The notes under the pieces are model-generated. The model had not been told where the DNA came from. It saw nothing but the letters and a program-made list of their open reading frames with translations, and did not search any database. Below are positions 5,026 through 11,136 of a DNA stretch of 11,312 bases, piece by piece (the first letter of the stretch is position 1; each line of letters opens with the position of its first letter). Location: contig DAVH01000068.1 in the NCBI GenBank assembly GCA_002508545.1, forward strand, positions 39,561 to 50,872, given 5' to 3'. A program made the position numbers and the translations under genes. The stretch is from Methanomassiliicoccus sp. UBA6. GTDB lineage: Archaea > Thermoplasmatota > Thermoplasmata > Methanomassiliicoccales > Methanomassiliicoccaceae.

Positions 5026-5768
5026 GGTGGCGGCTCCTGCCGTTCGGGAAGCACCGGGCCGCGATGAACATGGCCATCGATGAGGCCATCTCCGAGGCCG
5101 TCGCCCGGGGCGCCGCACCGCCCACCATCAGGTTCTACGCCTGGGAGCCGTCCGCGGTGAGCATCGGCCGCTTCCAGCGGCTGCAGGACGAGGTGGACCT
5201 CGAGGAGTGCGCCCGGCAGGGCGTCGATGTCGTCCGCCGGCGCACCGGCGGAGGGGCGGTCTTCCACGACAGCGAGGGGGAGATCACCTACAGCGTCATC
5301 GCTCCTGAGGCGGTCATGGGTTCGGGCATCCAGGCCTCGTACCGCGAGGTGTGCGGATGGGTCATCGATGCCCTCGGCGAGCTGGGGATGGAAGCGGAGT
5401 ACGCTCCCATCAATGACGTCACGGTCGGCGGGAGGAAGATCTCGGGCTGCGCCCAGACCCGGAGGGACGGGGTCTTCCTGCAGCACGGGACGGTGCTTCA
5501 CGACCTCGACGTCAGGAGGATGTTCGCGGTGCTGCGGGTCGACCGGCTGAAGCTCGAGGACAAGGCGATAGCCACGGCCGCGGAGCGGGTGGCGTCGGTA
5601 AGGATGCTCTCCGGCGCGGGAAAGGCGGAACTGCTGGACAGCCTGCACCGCTCCTTCTGCCGCGGGAAGGAGTGGGTGGAGACGCCGCTGACGAGCGGGG
5701 AGGCGGCCCGCGCCGCCGAGCTCGCCAGTGCCCGCTACGGCGACCGGGAGTGGACCTTTCTCCGCTAG
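5022..5768 (+). CDS. lplA: Lipoate-protein ligase A, catalytic subunit
   Basis: LplA activates lipoate (or octanoate) to its adenylate and transfers it to a lysine of the lipoyl domain of E2 or GcvH. The 248 residues cover the N-terminal catalytic domain only; the accessory domain is the separate lplB just upstream. Motifs are the SIGRFQ strand at 47-52, RRRTGGGAVFH at 72-82 (lipoyl-AMP binding), NDVTVGGRKISGCAQ at 131-145 with the probable catalytic lysine K139, HGTVLHDLD at 155-163, and a C-terminal EWTFLR like the ending of the LplA core. TTG 5022 is the start, overlapping the lplB stop as TTGA; no nearer ATG or GTG is in frame before the conserved AMNMAIDE. The gene converges on the E2 gene, its probable substrate, sharing CTAG. 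Confidence 0.94.
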   Translation: MRWRLLPFGKHRAAMNMAIDEAISEAVARGAAPPTIRFYAWEPSAVSIGRFQRLQDEVDLEECARQGVDVVRRRTGGGAVFHDSEGEITYSVIAPEAVMGSGIQASYREVCGWVIDALGELGMEAEYAPINDVTVGGRKISGCAQTRRDGVFLQHGTVLHDLDVRRMFAVLRVDRLKLEDKAIATAAERVASVRMLSGAGKAELLDSLHRSFCRGKEWVETPLTSGEAARAAELASARYGDREWTFLR

Positions 5769-6991
5769 AGGTCCAGGAGCAGCAGCTCGGGGCTCTCCAG
5801 CATCTGCCGGAGGTCGGTGAGGAAGGTGGCCGCCTGCGCCCCGTCCATGATGCGGTGGTCGAAAGTCAGGGCCAGATGCAGCACCTTTCTCGGGGCGACC
5901 GCGCCGTCCACGACCATCGGGGCGTCCTGGATGCGGCCCACGCCGAGGATCGCCGCCTCTGGGTAGTTGGGGATGGGCGTCGCGTAGGTGCTCCCGAACA
6001 CCCCGTAGTTGGTGATGGAGAAGGTCCCGCCCTTCAGGTCAGCGAGGTCCACCTTCCTGCTCGCCGAGGCCTCCGCCAGCTCCTTTACCTCCTTGGCCAG
6101 GGTGAAGAGGTCCTTCTGGTCGGCGGCCTTCACCACCGGGACGAGAAGGCCGTCCTCGGTGGCGACGGCGATGCCCAGGTTGTAGTACTTCTTGATCACG
6201 ATCTCCTCCGCCTCCTCGTCCATGGCGGAGTTCATGTACGGATGCTTCTTGAGGCAGGCGATGACCGCCTTCATGATGAACGGGAGGTAGGTGAGCTTGA
6301 TCCCCTTGGCCTCCTGGGCATGCCTGTTGATCCTCTCCCTCAGCGCCACCAGCTCGGTGACGTCGACGACCTCCATGGTGGTGACCAGGGCGGCGTTGGC
6401 CTGCGCCTCCATCATATGCTTGGCGGTCGTGCGGCGCACGCCCCTGAGCGGGATCCTGTCCACCCACCCGTAGAGGTCGAACTTGGCCTTCATCTGCGGC
6501 CCGGGAGCCTTCGGCGCCGCCGGCGCTCCGGACGCCTGGCGGACGTCCTCCTCGGTCACCCGTCCCTCGGGGCCGGTGCCCTTCACCGTCGCGAGGTCGA
6601 CCTCCAGGTCCTTGGCGAGCTTGCGGACGGCCGGGGTCGCCTGCACCGTGGGCTTGACCGAGGGGCGGGCGGTAATCACCTCGGTGTCCGTCTCCGGCAG
6701 CTCGCCGACCACCGATGTGGAGGACGGCGGCTCGGCCGCGGTGACGGTCTCGCCCTCTTCGCCTATTACCGCCAGCACCTCGCCGACCTTGACGATGCCT
6801 CCCTCCAGATGGCTGAGCTTGATCACCTTGCCGGAGTACGGCGACGGCATCTCCACCACCGCCTTGTCGGTCTCCACCTCGGCGAGCGATTGGTCCTTCT
6901 TGACCTCGTCGCCCACCTTGACCAGCCACTTCTTGATCTCGCCCTCGGTCACGCCTTCGCCGAGGTCCGGGAACCTGAACTCCTTTGCCAT
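5765..6991 (-). CDS. 2-oxoacid dehydrogenase E2 (dihydrolipoamide acyltransferase)
   Basis: E2 is the lipoyl-bearing core of a pyruvate or branched-chain 2-oxoacid dehydrogenase complex. It accepts the acyl group from E1 and passes it to CoA. The 408 residues contain one lipoyl domain (about 2-78; ETDKAVVEMPSPYSG at 40-54, lipoyl lysine K43), a linker, a peripheral-subunit-binding domain (118-153, ATPAVRKLAKDLEVD...GPEGRVTEEDV), an Ala/Pro linker and the catalytic domain (about 175-408). That domain has SITNYGVFGS at 325-334 and DHRIMDG at 378-384, supplying catalytic His379 and Asp383. All key residues are present. The start is ATG 6991, with AGGAG 9 bases upstream overlapping the E1 beta stop. 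It is the last gene of the operon, with no E3 following. Substrate specificity cannot be decided from sequence. Confidence 0.95.
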   Translation of the reverse strand: MAKEFRFPDLGEGVTEGEIKKWLVKVGDEVKKDQSLAEVETDKAVVEMPSPYSGKVIKLSHLEGGIVKVGEVLAVIGEEGETVTAAEPPSSTSVVGELPETDTEVITARPSVKPTVQATPAVRKLAKDLEVDLATVKGTGPEGRVTEEDVRQASGAPAAPKAPGPQMKAKFDLYGWVDRIPLRGVRRTTAKHMMEAQANAALVTTMEVVDVTELVALRERINRHAQEAKGIKLTYLPFIMKAVIACLKKHPYMNSAMDEEAEEIVIKKYYNLGIAVATEDGLLVPVVKAADQKDLFTLAKEVKELAEASASRKVDLADLKGGTFSITNYGVFGSTYATPIPNYPEAAILGVGRIQDAPMVVDGAVAPRKVLHLALTFDHRIMDGAQAATFLTDLRQMLESPELLLLDL

Positions 6992-7003
6992 GTCACAACA
7001 CTC

Positions 7004-7981
7004 CTAGAACTCCGCGACCTTCTTCACCGCGCGGTATAGCCGGTTCGCGTTCAGATAGTAATATTGCTCTCCCTTAGGCAGGGGAACGATGATGTCCGGC
7101 GCGGTCACCCGCTCCACCGGTGCCTCCAGCGACAGCAGCGCCTCTTCGTTGATGCGGGCGATGAGCTCCGCCGCGACCCCGCAGGTCCTCGGCGCCTCCT
7201 GCGAGATGACGCACCGCCCGGTCCTCTTGACCGAGGATACCACCGTCTCGCTGTCCATGGGGGACAGGGTCCGGAGGTCGATCACCTCGCAGCTGATCCC
7301 CTCGGCCGATGCAGCTTCCGCGGCCTTCACCACAAGGGGCATCATGGCCCCCCACCCAACGATGGTGACGTCCGTTCCGGACCGCAGCGTCTTCGCCTCT
7401 CCGATCGGGACCGTGAACGGGGTGTCCTCGATCTCCTCCTTCATGAGGCGGTACGACCGCGTGGGCTCGAGGAACACCACCGGGTCCGGGTCGCGGATCG
7501 CCGATATGAGCAGGCCCTTGGCATCCCGGGGAGTAGATGGCACCACGACCTTCAGCCCGGGGATCTGCACGTACAGCGACTCGGTGCTCTCGGAGTGGTG
7601 CTCCAGCGCCTTGACCCCGGCGCCGTAGGGCATGCGCATCACCATGGGGACGGTGAACCTGCCGCGGGAGCGGTTCCGCATCCGCGAGGCGTGAGAGATC
7701 AACTGGTTCAGCGTAAGGTAGGAGAAGCCCATGAACTGGATCTCCGCCACCGGGCGCAGCCCGTTCATGGCCATCCCGATGGCCATCCCGGCGATGGCCG
7801 CCTCCGCGAGGGGCGTGTCGATGACCCGCTCCGCGCCGAAGCGGTTGAACAGCCCGTCGGTGACCCGGAAGACCCCGCCGTCCTTGCCCACGTCCTCCCC
7901 GAGCACCACCACCGAGGGGTCCTCCTCGAGCATGTTGGCCAGCGCCGAGTTCAGGGCCGACACCATGTTGATGAGGGCCAT
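7004..7981 (-). CDS. 2-oxoacid dehydrogenase E1 component, beta subunit
   Basis: This is the beta chain of the alpha2beta2 thiamine-diphosphate decarboxylase that starts the complex. The 325 residues contain the pyrimidine-side half of the cofactor site: GEDVGKDGGVFRVTDGL near 29-45, DTPLAEAAIAGMAIG near 56-70 with the glutamate that activates ThDP, and the EHHSESTESLY loop near 126-136. A transketolase C-terminal domain (FTVPIGEAKTLRSGTDVTIV onward) follows. ATG 7981 overlaps the E1 alpha stop by one base (TGATG). GTG at 7984 would give a GTGA overlap, but GGTGA six bases before the ATG fits the ATG better. Its length is normal for the family. Relatives in Thermoplasma acidophilum oxidise branched-chain 2-oxoacids and pyruvate, and a similar range is likely here. 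Confidence 0.94.
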   Translation of the reverse strand: MALINMVSALNSALANMLEEDPSVVVLGEDVGKDGGVFRVTDGLFNRFGAERVIDTPLAEAAIAGMAIGMAMNGLRPVAEIQFMGFSYLTLNQLISHASRMRNRSRGRFTVPMVMRMPYGAGVKALEHHSESTESLYVQIPGLKVVVPSTPRDAKGLLISAIRDPDPVVFLEPTRSYRLMKEEIEDTPFTVPIGEAKTLRSGTDVTIVGWGAMMPLVVKAAEAASAEGISCEVIDLRTLSPMDSETVVSSVKRTGRCVISQEAPRTCGVAAELIARINEEALLSLEAPVERVTAPDIIVPLPKGEQYYYLNANRLYRAVKKVAEF

Positions 7982-9066
7982 CACCGCTCACCTTCCTTGA
8001 GATCGTCCCGCAGGCGCTCCATCTCCGTCCTCAGCGAGGGGGGCATCTCCGCGTAGGTGAACTTGAACGCGTCCTCCAGGGTGGGCGCCGGGAAGCCCTC
8101 GGCCTCCTCGACCCCCTTCTCCGTGGCGGCGCGGGCCTCGTTCCAGATCGCCTCGTCCCCGCTCTCGTCCAGGAGCCCCTTGGCCACCATGTACGCCTTC
8201 ATGCGGACCAGGGGGTCCCGCAGCTCCCACTCCCTTAGCTCCTGCTCCTCGCGGTACTTCCTCGCGTCGTCGGAGGTGGTGTGGTTCCCCAGGCGGTAGG
8301 TGTAGGCCTCGATCAGCGTCGGTCCCTCGCCCTTCCTGGCCCTCTCCGCCGCCTCTTGGGTGGCGATGTACATCGCCAGGAGGTCGTTGCCGTCCACCAG
8401 GATTCCCTTGAACCCGTAGGCGCAGGCCTTCTGCGCCAGGGTCGGGGCGGCGGTCTGCCTGCTCCGGGGAACGGATATGGCCCACTGGTTGTTCTGGATC
8501 ACGAAGATGTTGGGCGTCCGGAACACTCCCGCGTTGTTGAGGGCCTCGTGGAACTCGCCCTCCGAGGTCGCTCCGTCCCCGCAGAAGCTCAGGACCACCT
8601 TGCCCTCCCGTCGGAGAGCGGAGGCGTAGGCGATGCCGACGGCGATGGGCAGCTGGGAGGCGACCGGTATCGCGGCCGGGGTGACGTTGACCCCTTCAGG
8701 GTAGCGGCTGCCCTCCTCGTTGCCCATCCAGTACAGGAGGTAGTTGAGCATCGGGACCCCCTTCCACAGCAGCCCCGCGAGCTCCCGGAAGGCCCACACC
8801 ATCCAATCGTCCGTCTCGGTGGCCATCGCCGGGCCCAGGGAGGCGGCCTCCTGGCCCCGGTTGGGGGGATATGCTCCCAGCCTTCCCTGCCGCTGCATGA
8901 TGATGGCCTTCTCGTCCACTACCCGGGACAGGACCATGGTGCGGTACGCTCTCTGCAGCTTGGCATTGTCCAGCTTGGGCTCGAGCTCCGGCCTCACGAC
9001 CTGCCCGCTCTGGTCCAGGACCTGCAGCATCCTTCCCCCGTGGGGATCGTATTCATCGGTCAACAC
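7981..9066 (-). CDS. 2-oxoacid dehydrogenase E1 component, alpha subunit
   Basis: This is the alpha chain of the ThDP-dependent 2-oxoacid decarboxylase. With the chosen GTG start it has 361 residues. It shows the QEAASLGPAMA region, the diphosphate/Mg-binding motif from GDGATSEG (about 163-170) to NNQW (about 192-195), and the loop RLGNHTTSDDARKYR (about 258-272), which carries the histidine that binds ThDP and is typical of branched-chain and Thermoplasma-type E1 alpha. GTG 9066 is preferred because AGGAG lies 8 bases upstream; GTG 9075 in the same frame (three residues longer) overlaps that site. The 5' end overlaps lipA by 14 bases and the stop overlaps E1 beta by one base, so translation is probably coupled. 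Substrate (pyruvate or branched-chain) is unresolved. Confidence 0.94.
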   Translation of the reverse strand: MLTDEYDPHGGRMLQVLDQSGQVVRPELEPKLDNAKLQRAYRTMVLSRVVDEKAIIMQRQGRLGAYPPNRGQEAASLGPAMATETDDWMVWAFRELAGLLWKGVPMLNYLLYWMGNEEGSRYPEGVNVTPAAIPVASQLPIAVGIAYASALRREGKVVLSFCGDGATSEGEFHEALNNAGVFRTPNIFVIQNNQWAISVPRSRQTAAPTLAQKACAYGFKGILVDGNDLLAMYIATQEAAERARKGEGPTLIEAYTYRLGNHTTSDDARKYREEQELREWELRDPLVRMKAYMVAKGLLDESGDEAIWNEARAATEKGVEEAEGFPAPTLEDAFKFTYAEMPPSLRTEMERLRDDLKEGER

Positions 9067-9928
9067 GGTTCTCACTCCTGTTCAGCATCTCATGGGCGTT
9101 GAACGAGCTTCGGACCAGCGGCGCCGAGGCCACGTGGCGGAAGCCCATCGACCTGGCCGCTTCCCCCAGTTCAGAGAAGACCTCTGGACGTATATACTCG
9201 CGGACCGGAAGCTTCCCGTTCCCCGGCCGGAGGTACTGCCCCATGGTCACCGCTTCCACCCCCGCCCCCCGGAGGTCCTCCAGCGTTTCCATGACCTCCT
9301 CGATCCCTTCCCCCAGGCCGAGCATCAGCGAGCTCTTGATCACAGCTCCAGGAGCCAGCTCGCTCATCGTCGCTAGCGCCCTGAGCGATCGATCGTACGA
9401 GCAACGGCGGTCCCGCACCCGCTGCAGCCTCCTGACGGTCTCGATGTTATGCCCCAGGACCTCCGGCCGGGCCTCGGCCACGGTGCGGATGTCCTCCCGG
9501 CGCTCCTGCATGTCGGGGACAAGGAGCTCGACGGCGGTGCCCGGGCTCAGCTCCCTGATGGCCTGAACCACCGCCCTGAAGTGCCCCGCCCCCTGGTCCG
9601 GCAGGTCGTCCCGGGTGACGGAGGTCACCACCACGTGCCTGAGGCCCAGGTCCCTCACCGCGCTAGCGATCCGTCCCGGCTCCCCGGCGTCCACCGGCAT
9701 GGGCTCGCCGTGCTCGACCGCGCAGAAGGCGCAGTCGCGGGTGCACCTCGTCCCGAGGACCATGAAGGTGGCGTTACCCCGGGACCAGCACTCGGAGATG
9801 TTCGGACAGTGGGAGGAATCGCACACCGTGTGCAGGCCGCACGCGCGCGTCAGCTCCCTGACCCTGGCGAAGCCCTCTCCGACGGGCGCCCTCACCCTCA
9901 GCCACTCTGGTTTGCTTCCTGCCGCCAT
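9053..9928 (-). CDS. lipA: Lipoyl synthase (radical SAM)
   Basis: LipA inserts two sulfur atoms into octanoyl groups already bound to E2 or GcvH lysines, using one [4Fe-4S] cluster to cleave S-adenosylmethionine and sacrificing a second as sulfur donor. The 291 residues show both cluster motifs: the auxiliary C-x4-C-x5-C (CDSSHCPNISEC, about 36-47) and the radical SAM C-x3-C-x2-C (CTRDCAFC, about 62-69). Near the C-terminus is RSSFNAHE, the family's RSS motif supplying the serine ligand of the auxiliary cluster. Length and N-terminus (KPEWLRVRAPVG) are normal. It is the first gene of the operon and overlaps E1 alpha by 14 bases. As octanoyl-ACP is not expected in archaea, its octanoyl substrate probably comes from the convergent LplA/LplB. 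Confidence 0.96.
   Translation of the reverse strand: MAAGSKPEWLRVRAPVGEGFARVRELTRACGLHTVCDSSHCPNISECWSRGNATFMVLGTRCTRDCAFCAVEHGEPMPVDAGEPGRIASAVRDLGLRHVVVTSVTRDDLPDQGAGHFRAVVQAIRELSPGTAVELLVPDMQERREDIRTVAEARPEVLGHNIETVRRLQRVRDRRCSYDRSLRALATMSELAPGAVIKSSLMLGLGEGIEEVMETLEDLRGAGVEAVTMGQYLRPGNGKLPVREYIRPEVFSELGEAARSMGFRHVASAPLVRSSFNAHEMLNRSENRVDR
9075..9079 (-). promoter_or_regulatory. Shine-Dalgarno site deciding the E1 alpha start
   Basis: The complement reads AGGAG, continuing TGAG, 8 bases before GTG 9066 and inside the 3' end of lipA. It argues for GTG 9066 over GTG 9075, which begins within the site itself. Confidence 0.45.
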
Positions 9929-9935
9929 GTGATGC

Positions 9936-9956
9936 TATTATTGTAACGTTATGCGG
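9936..9956 (-). promoter_or_regulatory. Possible promoter region of the lipA-E1-E2 operon
   Basis: The complement of this stretch has two A/T-rich words, CGCATAACG and CAATAATA. The first has the right spacing (about 25 bases) before ATG 9928 but is weak. The second is stronger but only about 12 bases away. I cannot tell which is used. The divergent gap to the next gene is 117 bases. Confidence 0.3.
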
Positions 9957-10003
9957 AAAAAGGCACCGGGCCCAATCCCCCGAACTGTAAAACGCCCCTT
10001 CGC

Positions 10004-10015
10004 TAATATTATTAG
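10004..10015 (+). promoter_or_regulatory. TATA-like promoter element of the first DUF2769-type gene
   Basis: TAATATTATTAG is centred about 36 bases before ATG 10046, giving a leader of about 10 bases. That leader contains GGGGAG four bases before the start codon. Confidence 0.5.
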
Positions 10016-10045
10016 ATGAACGTGGGAATCTAAACGGGGAGTGGC

Positions 10046-10348
10046 ATGGACGCGTTCGAACAGATCGTGAAAGGTCTCGAATCCAAGACGGGCGAGGCCA
10101 AGGAGGCCGAGCTGAAAAGCCTGAAGGAGGAGTGCATCTGCCCCGATTGCCCCACCTACAACCTGTGCGCCGACAGGACGGGCGAGATTCTGTACTGCAT
10201 CCTGGGCCGCAGCGAGGAGTGCATATCCGAGGAGCTTGGCTGTAACTGCCCCGATTGCCCGGTGGCGGCCAGGGGCGGACTGACGGAGCTCTACTACTGC
10301 ATCAAGGGCTCGGAGATGGAGATGAGGGCGGAGCGAAAGAAGGGGTGA
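10046..10348 (+). CDS. DUF2769-type ten-cysteine protein, copy 1
   Basis: The product has 100 residues and no known biochemical function. After a charged helix (1-28) come ten cysteines at 30, 32, 35, 41, 51, 59, 66, 68, 71 and 85. The repeated CxCPxCP word appears twice (CICPDCPTYNLC, then CNCPDCPV), and each half closes with an aromatic-Cys (LYC, YYC). This matches the DUF2769 family, seen mostly in methanogenic archaea and often described as possibly metal-binding. Two zinc or Fe-S sites are a reasonable inference from the two CxCPxCP groups. The start at ATG 10046 has GGAG four bases upstream. A paralogue with exactly the same cysteine spacing follows 63 bases downstream. No membrane segment or signal peptide is seen. 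Confidence 0.85.
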   Translation: MDAFEQIVKGLESKTGEAKEAELKSLKEECICPDCPTYNLCADRTGEILYCILGRSEECISEELGCNCPDCPVAARGGLTELYYCIKGSEMEMRAERKKG

Positions 10349-10380
10349 CCGAGGCGCGGTCCCGACGTCGGCCGCAACAC

Positions 10381-10388
10381 TTCTTATC
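10381..10388 (+). promoter_or_regulatory. TATA-like promoter element of the second DUF2769-type gene
   Basis: TTCTTATC is centred about 27 bases before ATG 10412, so the second copy probably has its own, nearly leaderless transcript. The remaining intergenic bases contain a CCGACGTCGG palindrome-like block near 10362-10371. Confidence 0.45.
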
Positions 10389-10411
10389 CCGCCGGCCCCA
10401 TATGGTGGGCG

Positions 10412-10693
10412 ATGCGCAGCATCGACGAGCTGAACCGAATGATGCCGGAGAGGCGCAAGGCCGAGATAGCCGCCATGAGGTCTAGGTGCCCCTGCCCCAA
10501 GTGCCCGACCTACACCGAGTGCGCCCGGGAGAGGGACGAGAAGATGTTTTGCTTCTACGGACGGTCGCCGGACTGCGTCAGCCGGGAGCTGAAGTGCATA
10601 TGCCCCAAGTGCCCGGTGCACACGGAGTTCGGGTTCAAGGGCCTTCATTACTGCACCCGAGGCGGTGAGAGGACCTCGCCGAAGCGGTTCTGA
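10412..10693 (+). CDS. DUF2769-type ten-cysteine protein, copy 2
   Basis: This 93-residue protein is a paralogue of the gene just upstream. Its ten cysteines at 26, 28, 31, 37, 47, 55, 62, 64, 67 and 81 have spacings identical to copy 1 (C-x-C-x2-C-x5-C-x9-C-x7-C-x6-C-x-C-x2-C-x13-C). Key words are CPCPKCPTYTEC and CICPKCPVH, with Lys replacing the Asp of copy 1 in both CPxCP groups, so this copy is more basic (C-terminus RTSPKRF). The family's function is unknown; cytosolic metal or cluster binding is inferred. The start is ATG 10412, preceded by GGTGGG and a TATA-like element at the usual distance. Similar chain length and high divergence outside the cysteines suggest an old duplication rather than a recent one. 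Confidence 0.85.
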   Translation: MRSIDELNRMMPERRKAEIAAMRSRCPCPKCPTYTECARERDEKMFCFYGRSPDCVSRELKCICPKCPVHTEFGFKGLHYCTRGGERTSPKRF

Positions 10694-10719
10694 AACCTGA
10701 GGTCCATCGGACCGGGCGA

Positions 10720-10727
10720 TTTTTATC
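10720..10727 (+). promoter_or_regulatory. TATA-like element before a possible small ORF
   Basis: TTTTTATC, the same word as at 1341-1348, is centred about 26 bases before the ATG at 10750. This is the spacing of a leaderless gene in this window. Confidence 0.4.
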
Positions 10728-10749
10728 AAGGTCTCGCGCGGCCCCGAAG

Positions 10750-10902
10750 ATGAAAAAGATCGAAACTACCGGCGGGAGCAAGGGGCCGGAACATCATTGC
10801 AAGCGCGTTCCTCAGCGCCGGTCCGGAACCTTATTGCCGCACCCCCCGGCCCCGAGGTGCGGGCATCGAACAGCTTCCAGGGGACCGGGGCACGGCCGCT
10901 GA
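10750..10902 (+). CDS. Possible small ORF or gene remnant (50 codons)
   Basis: An ATG at the right distance from a TATA-like element opens a 50-codon frame beginning MKKIETTGGSKGPEHHCKRV. The first 20 residues look plausible. After that the product becomes rich in Arg, Pro, His and Gly, as expected for GC-rich non-coding DNA, and a 7-bp hairpin (10837-10862) lies inside it. It may be a very short gene, a degraded or frameshifted gene, or a non-coding transcript. No family is recognised. Confidence 0.25.
   Translation: MKKIETTGGSKGPEHHCKRVPQRRSGTLLPHPPAPRCGHRTASRGPGHGR
10837..10862. repeat. Strong inverted repeat (stem-loop)
   Basis: CCGCACC (10837-10843) and GGTGCGG (10856-10862) pair perfectly over 7 bases around a 12-base C/G-rich loop. 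No T run follows, so it is not an ordinary terminator. It could be part of a structured RNA transcribed from the promoter at 10720, or chance in GC-rich DNA. Confidence 0.4.
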
Positions 10903-11025
10903 CCTTCTGGGCAGGAACCTATCATTTCAGATCTTCATGCGGAACAACTCACCTCCCTTCCATACCGGCGATCGGACCCGGCCGAGGCACTGGGATCACA
11001 TTATCACTTAGCGCAATCTATCGTG

Positions 11026-11040
11026 ATATTAATATAATTT
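11026..11040 (+). promoter_or_regulatory. Strong TATA-like element with overlapping palindrome
   Basis: ATATTAATATAATTT is the most A/T-rich promoter-like block in the window. The first ten bases form a perfect palindrome. An ATG at 11056 lies about 24 bases downstream of the centre, and an ATCAC/GTGAT inverted repeat lies just upstream. What is transcribed is unclear. Confidence 0.4.
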
Positions 11041-11116
11041 CTTCTACCAGATCCGATGAACGAGAAGATGGCGGTCGCGGTGAAAACGCTCTTGGAATAA
11101 TAATGCCAGGCACATA

Positions 11117-11136
11117 TGTTACCAAATCTGTTACCA
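11117..11136. repeat. Direct repeat TGTTACCA x2, 12-base period
   Basis: TGTTACCA occurs at 11117-11124 and 11129-11136. The pair is enclosed by CACAT (11111-11115) and ATGTG (11136-11140). The spacing of roughly one helical turn would suit a protein bound on one face of the DNA. Confidence 0.4.

Noticed and set aside
4797..5648. Minus-strand frame opposite lplB and lplA
   Set aside because: The plus strand carries the LSGDFFLFPEES and RRRTGGGAVFH motifs in order. The antisense frame spans two genes and has no recognisable content.
5672..7039. Long plus-strand open frame (455 codons) opposite the E2 gene
   Set aside because: It is the GC-rich shadow of E2: composition is dominated by His, Arg, Leu and Gly repeats, no motif is present, and the opposite strand encodes a complete E2 with all catalytic residues.
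7064..9102. Long plus-strand frames opposite E1 beta and E1 alpha
   Set aside because: Their composition is antisense-like (Arg, His, Gly, Pro-rich), and the minus strand encodes E1 subunits with intact ThDP motifs.
9938..10729. 263-codon minus-strand frame over the DUF2769 genes
   Set aside because: It runs through two plus-strand genes with perfectly conserved cysteine spacing and their promoter regions, so it is a shadow.
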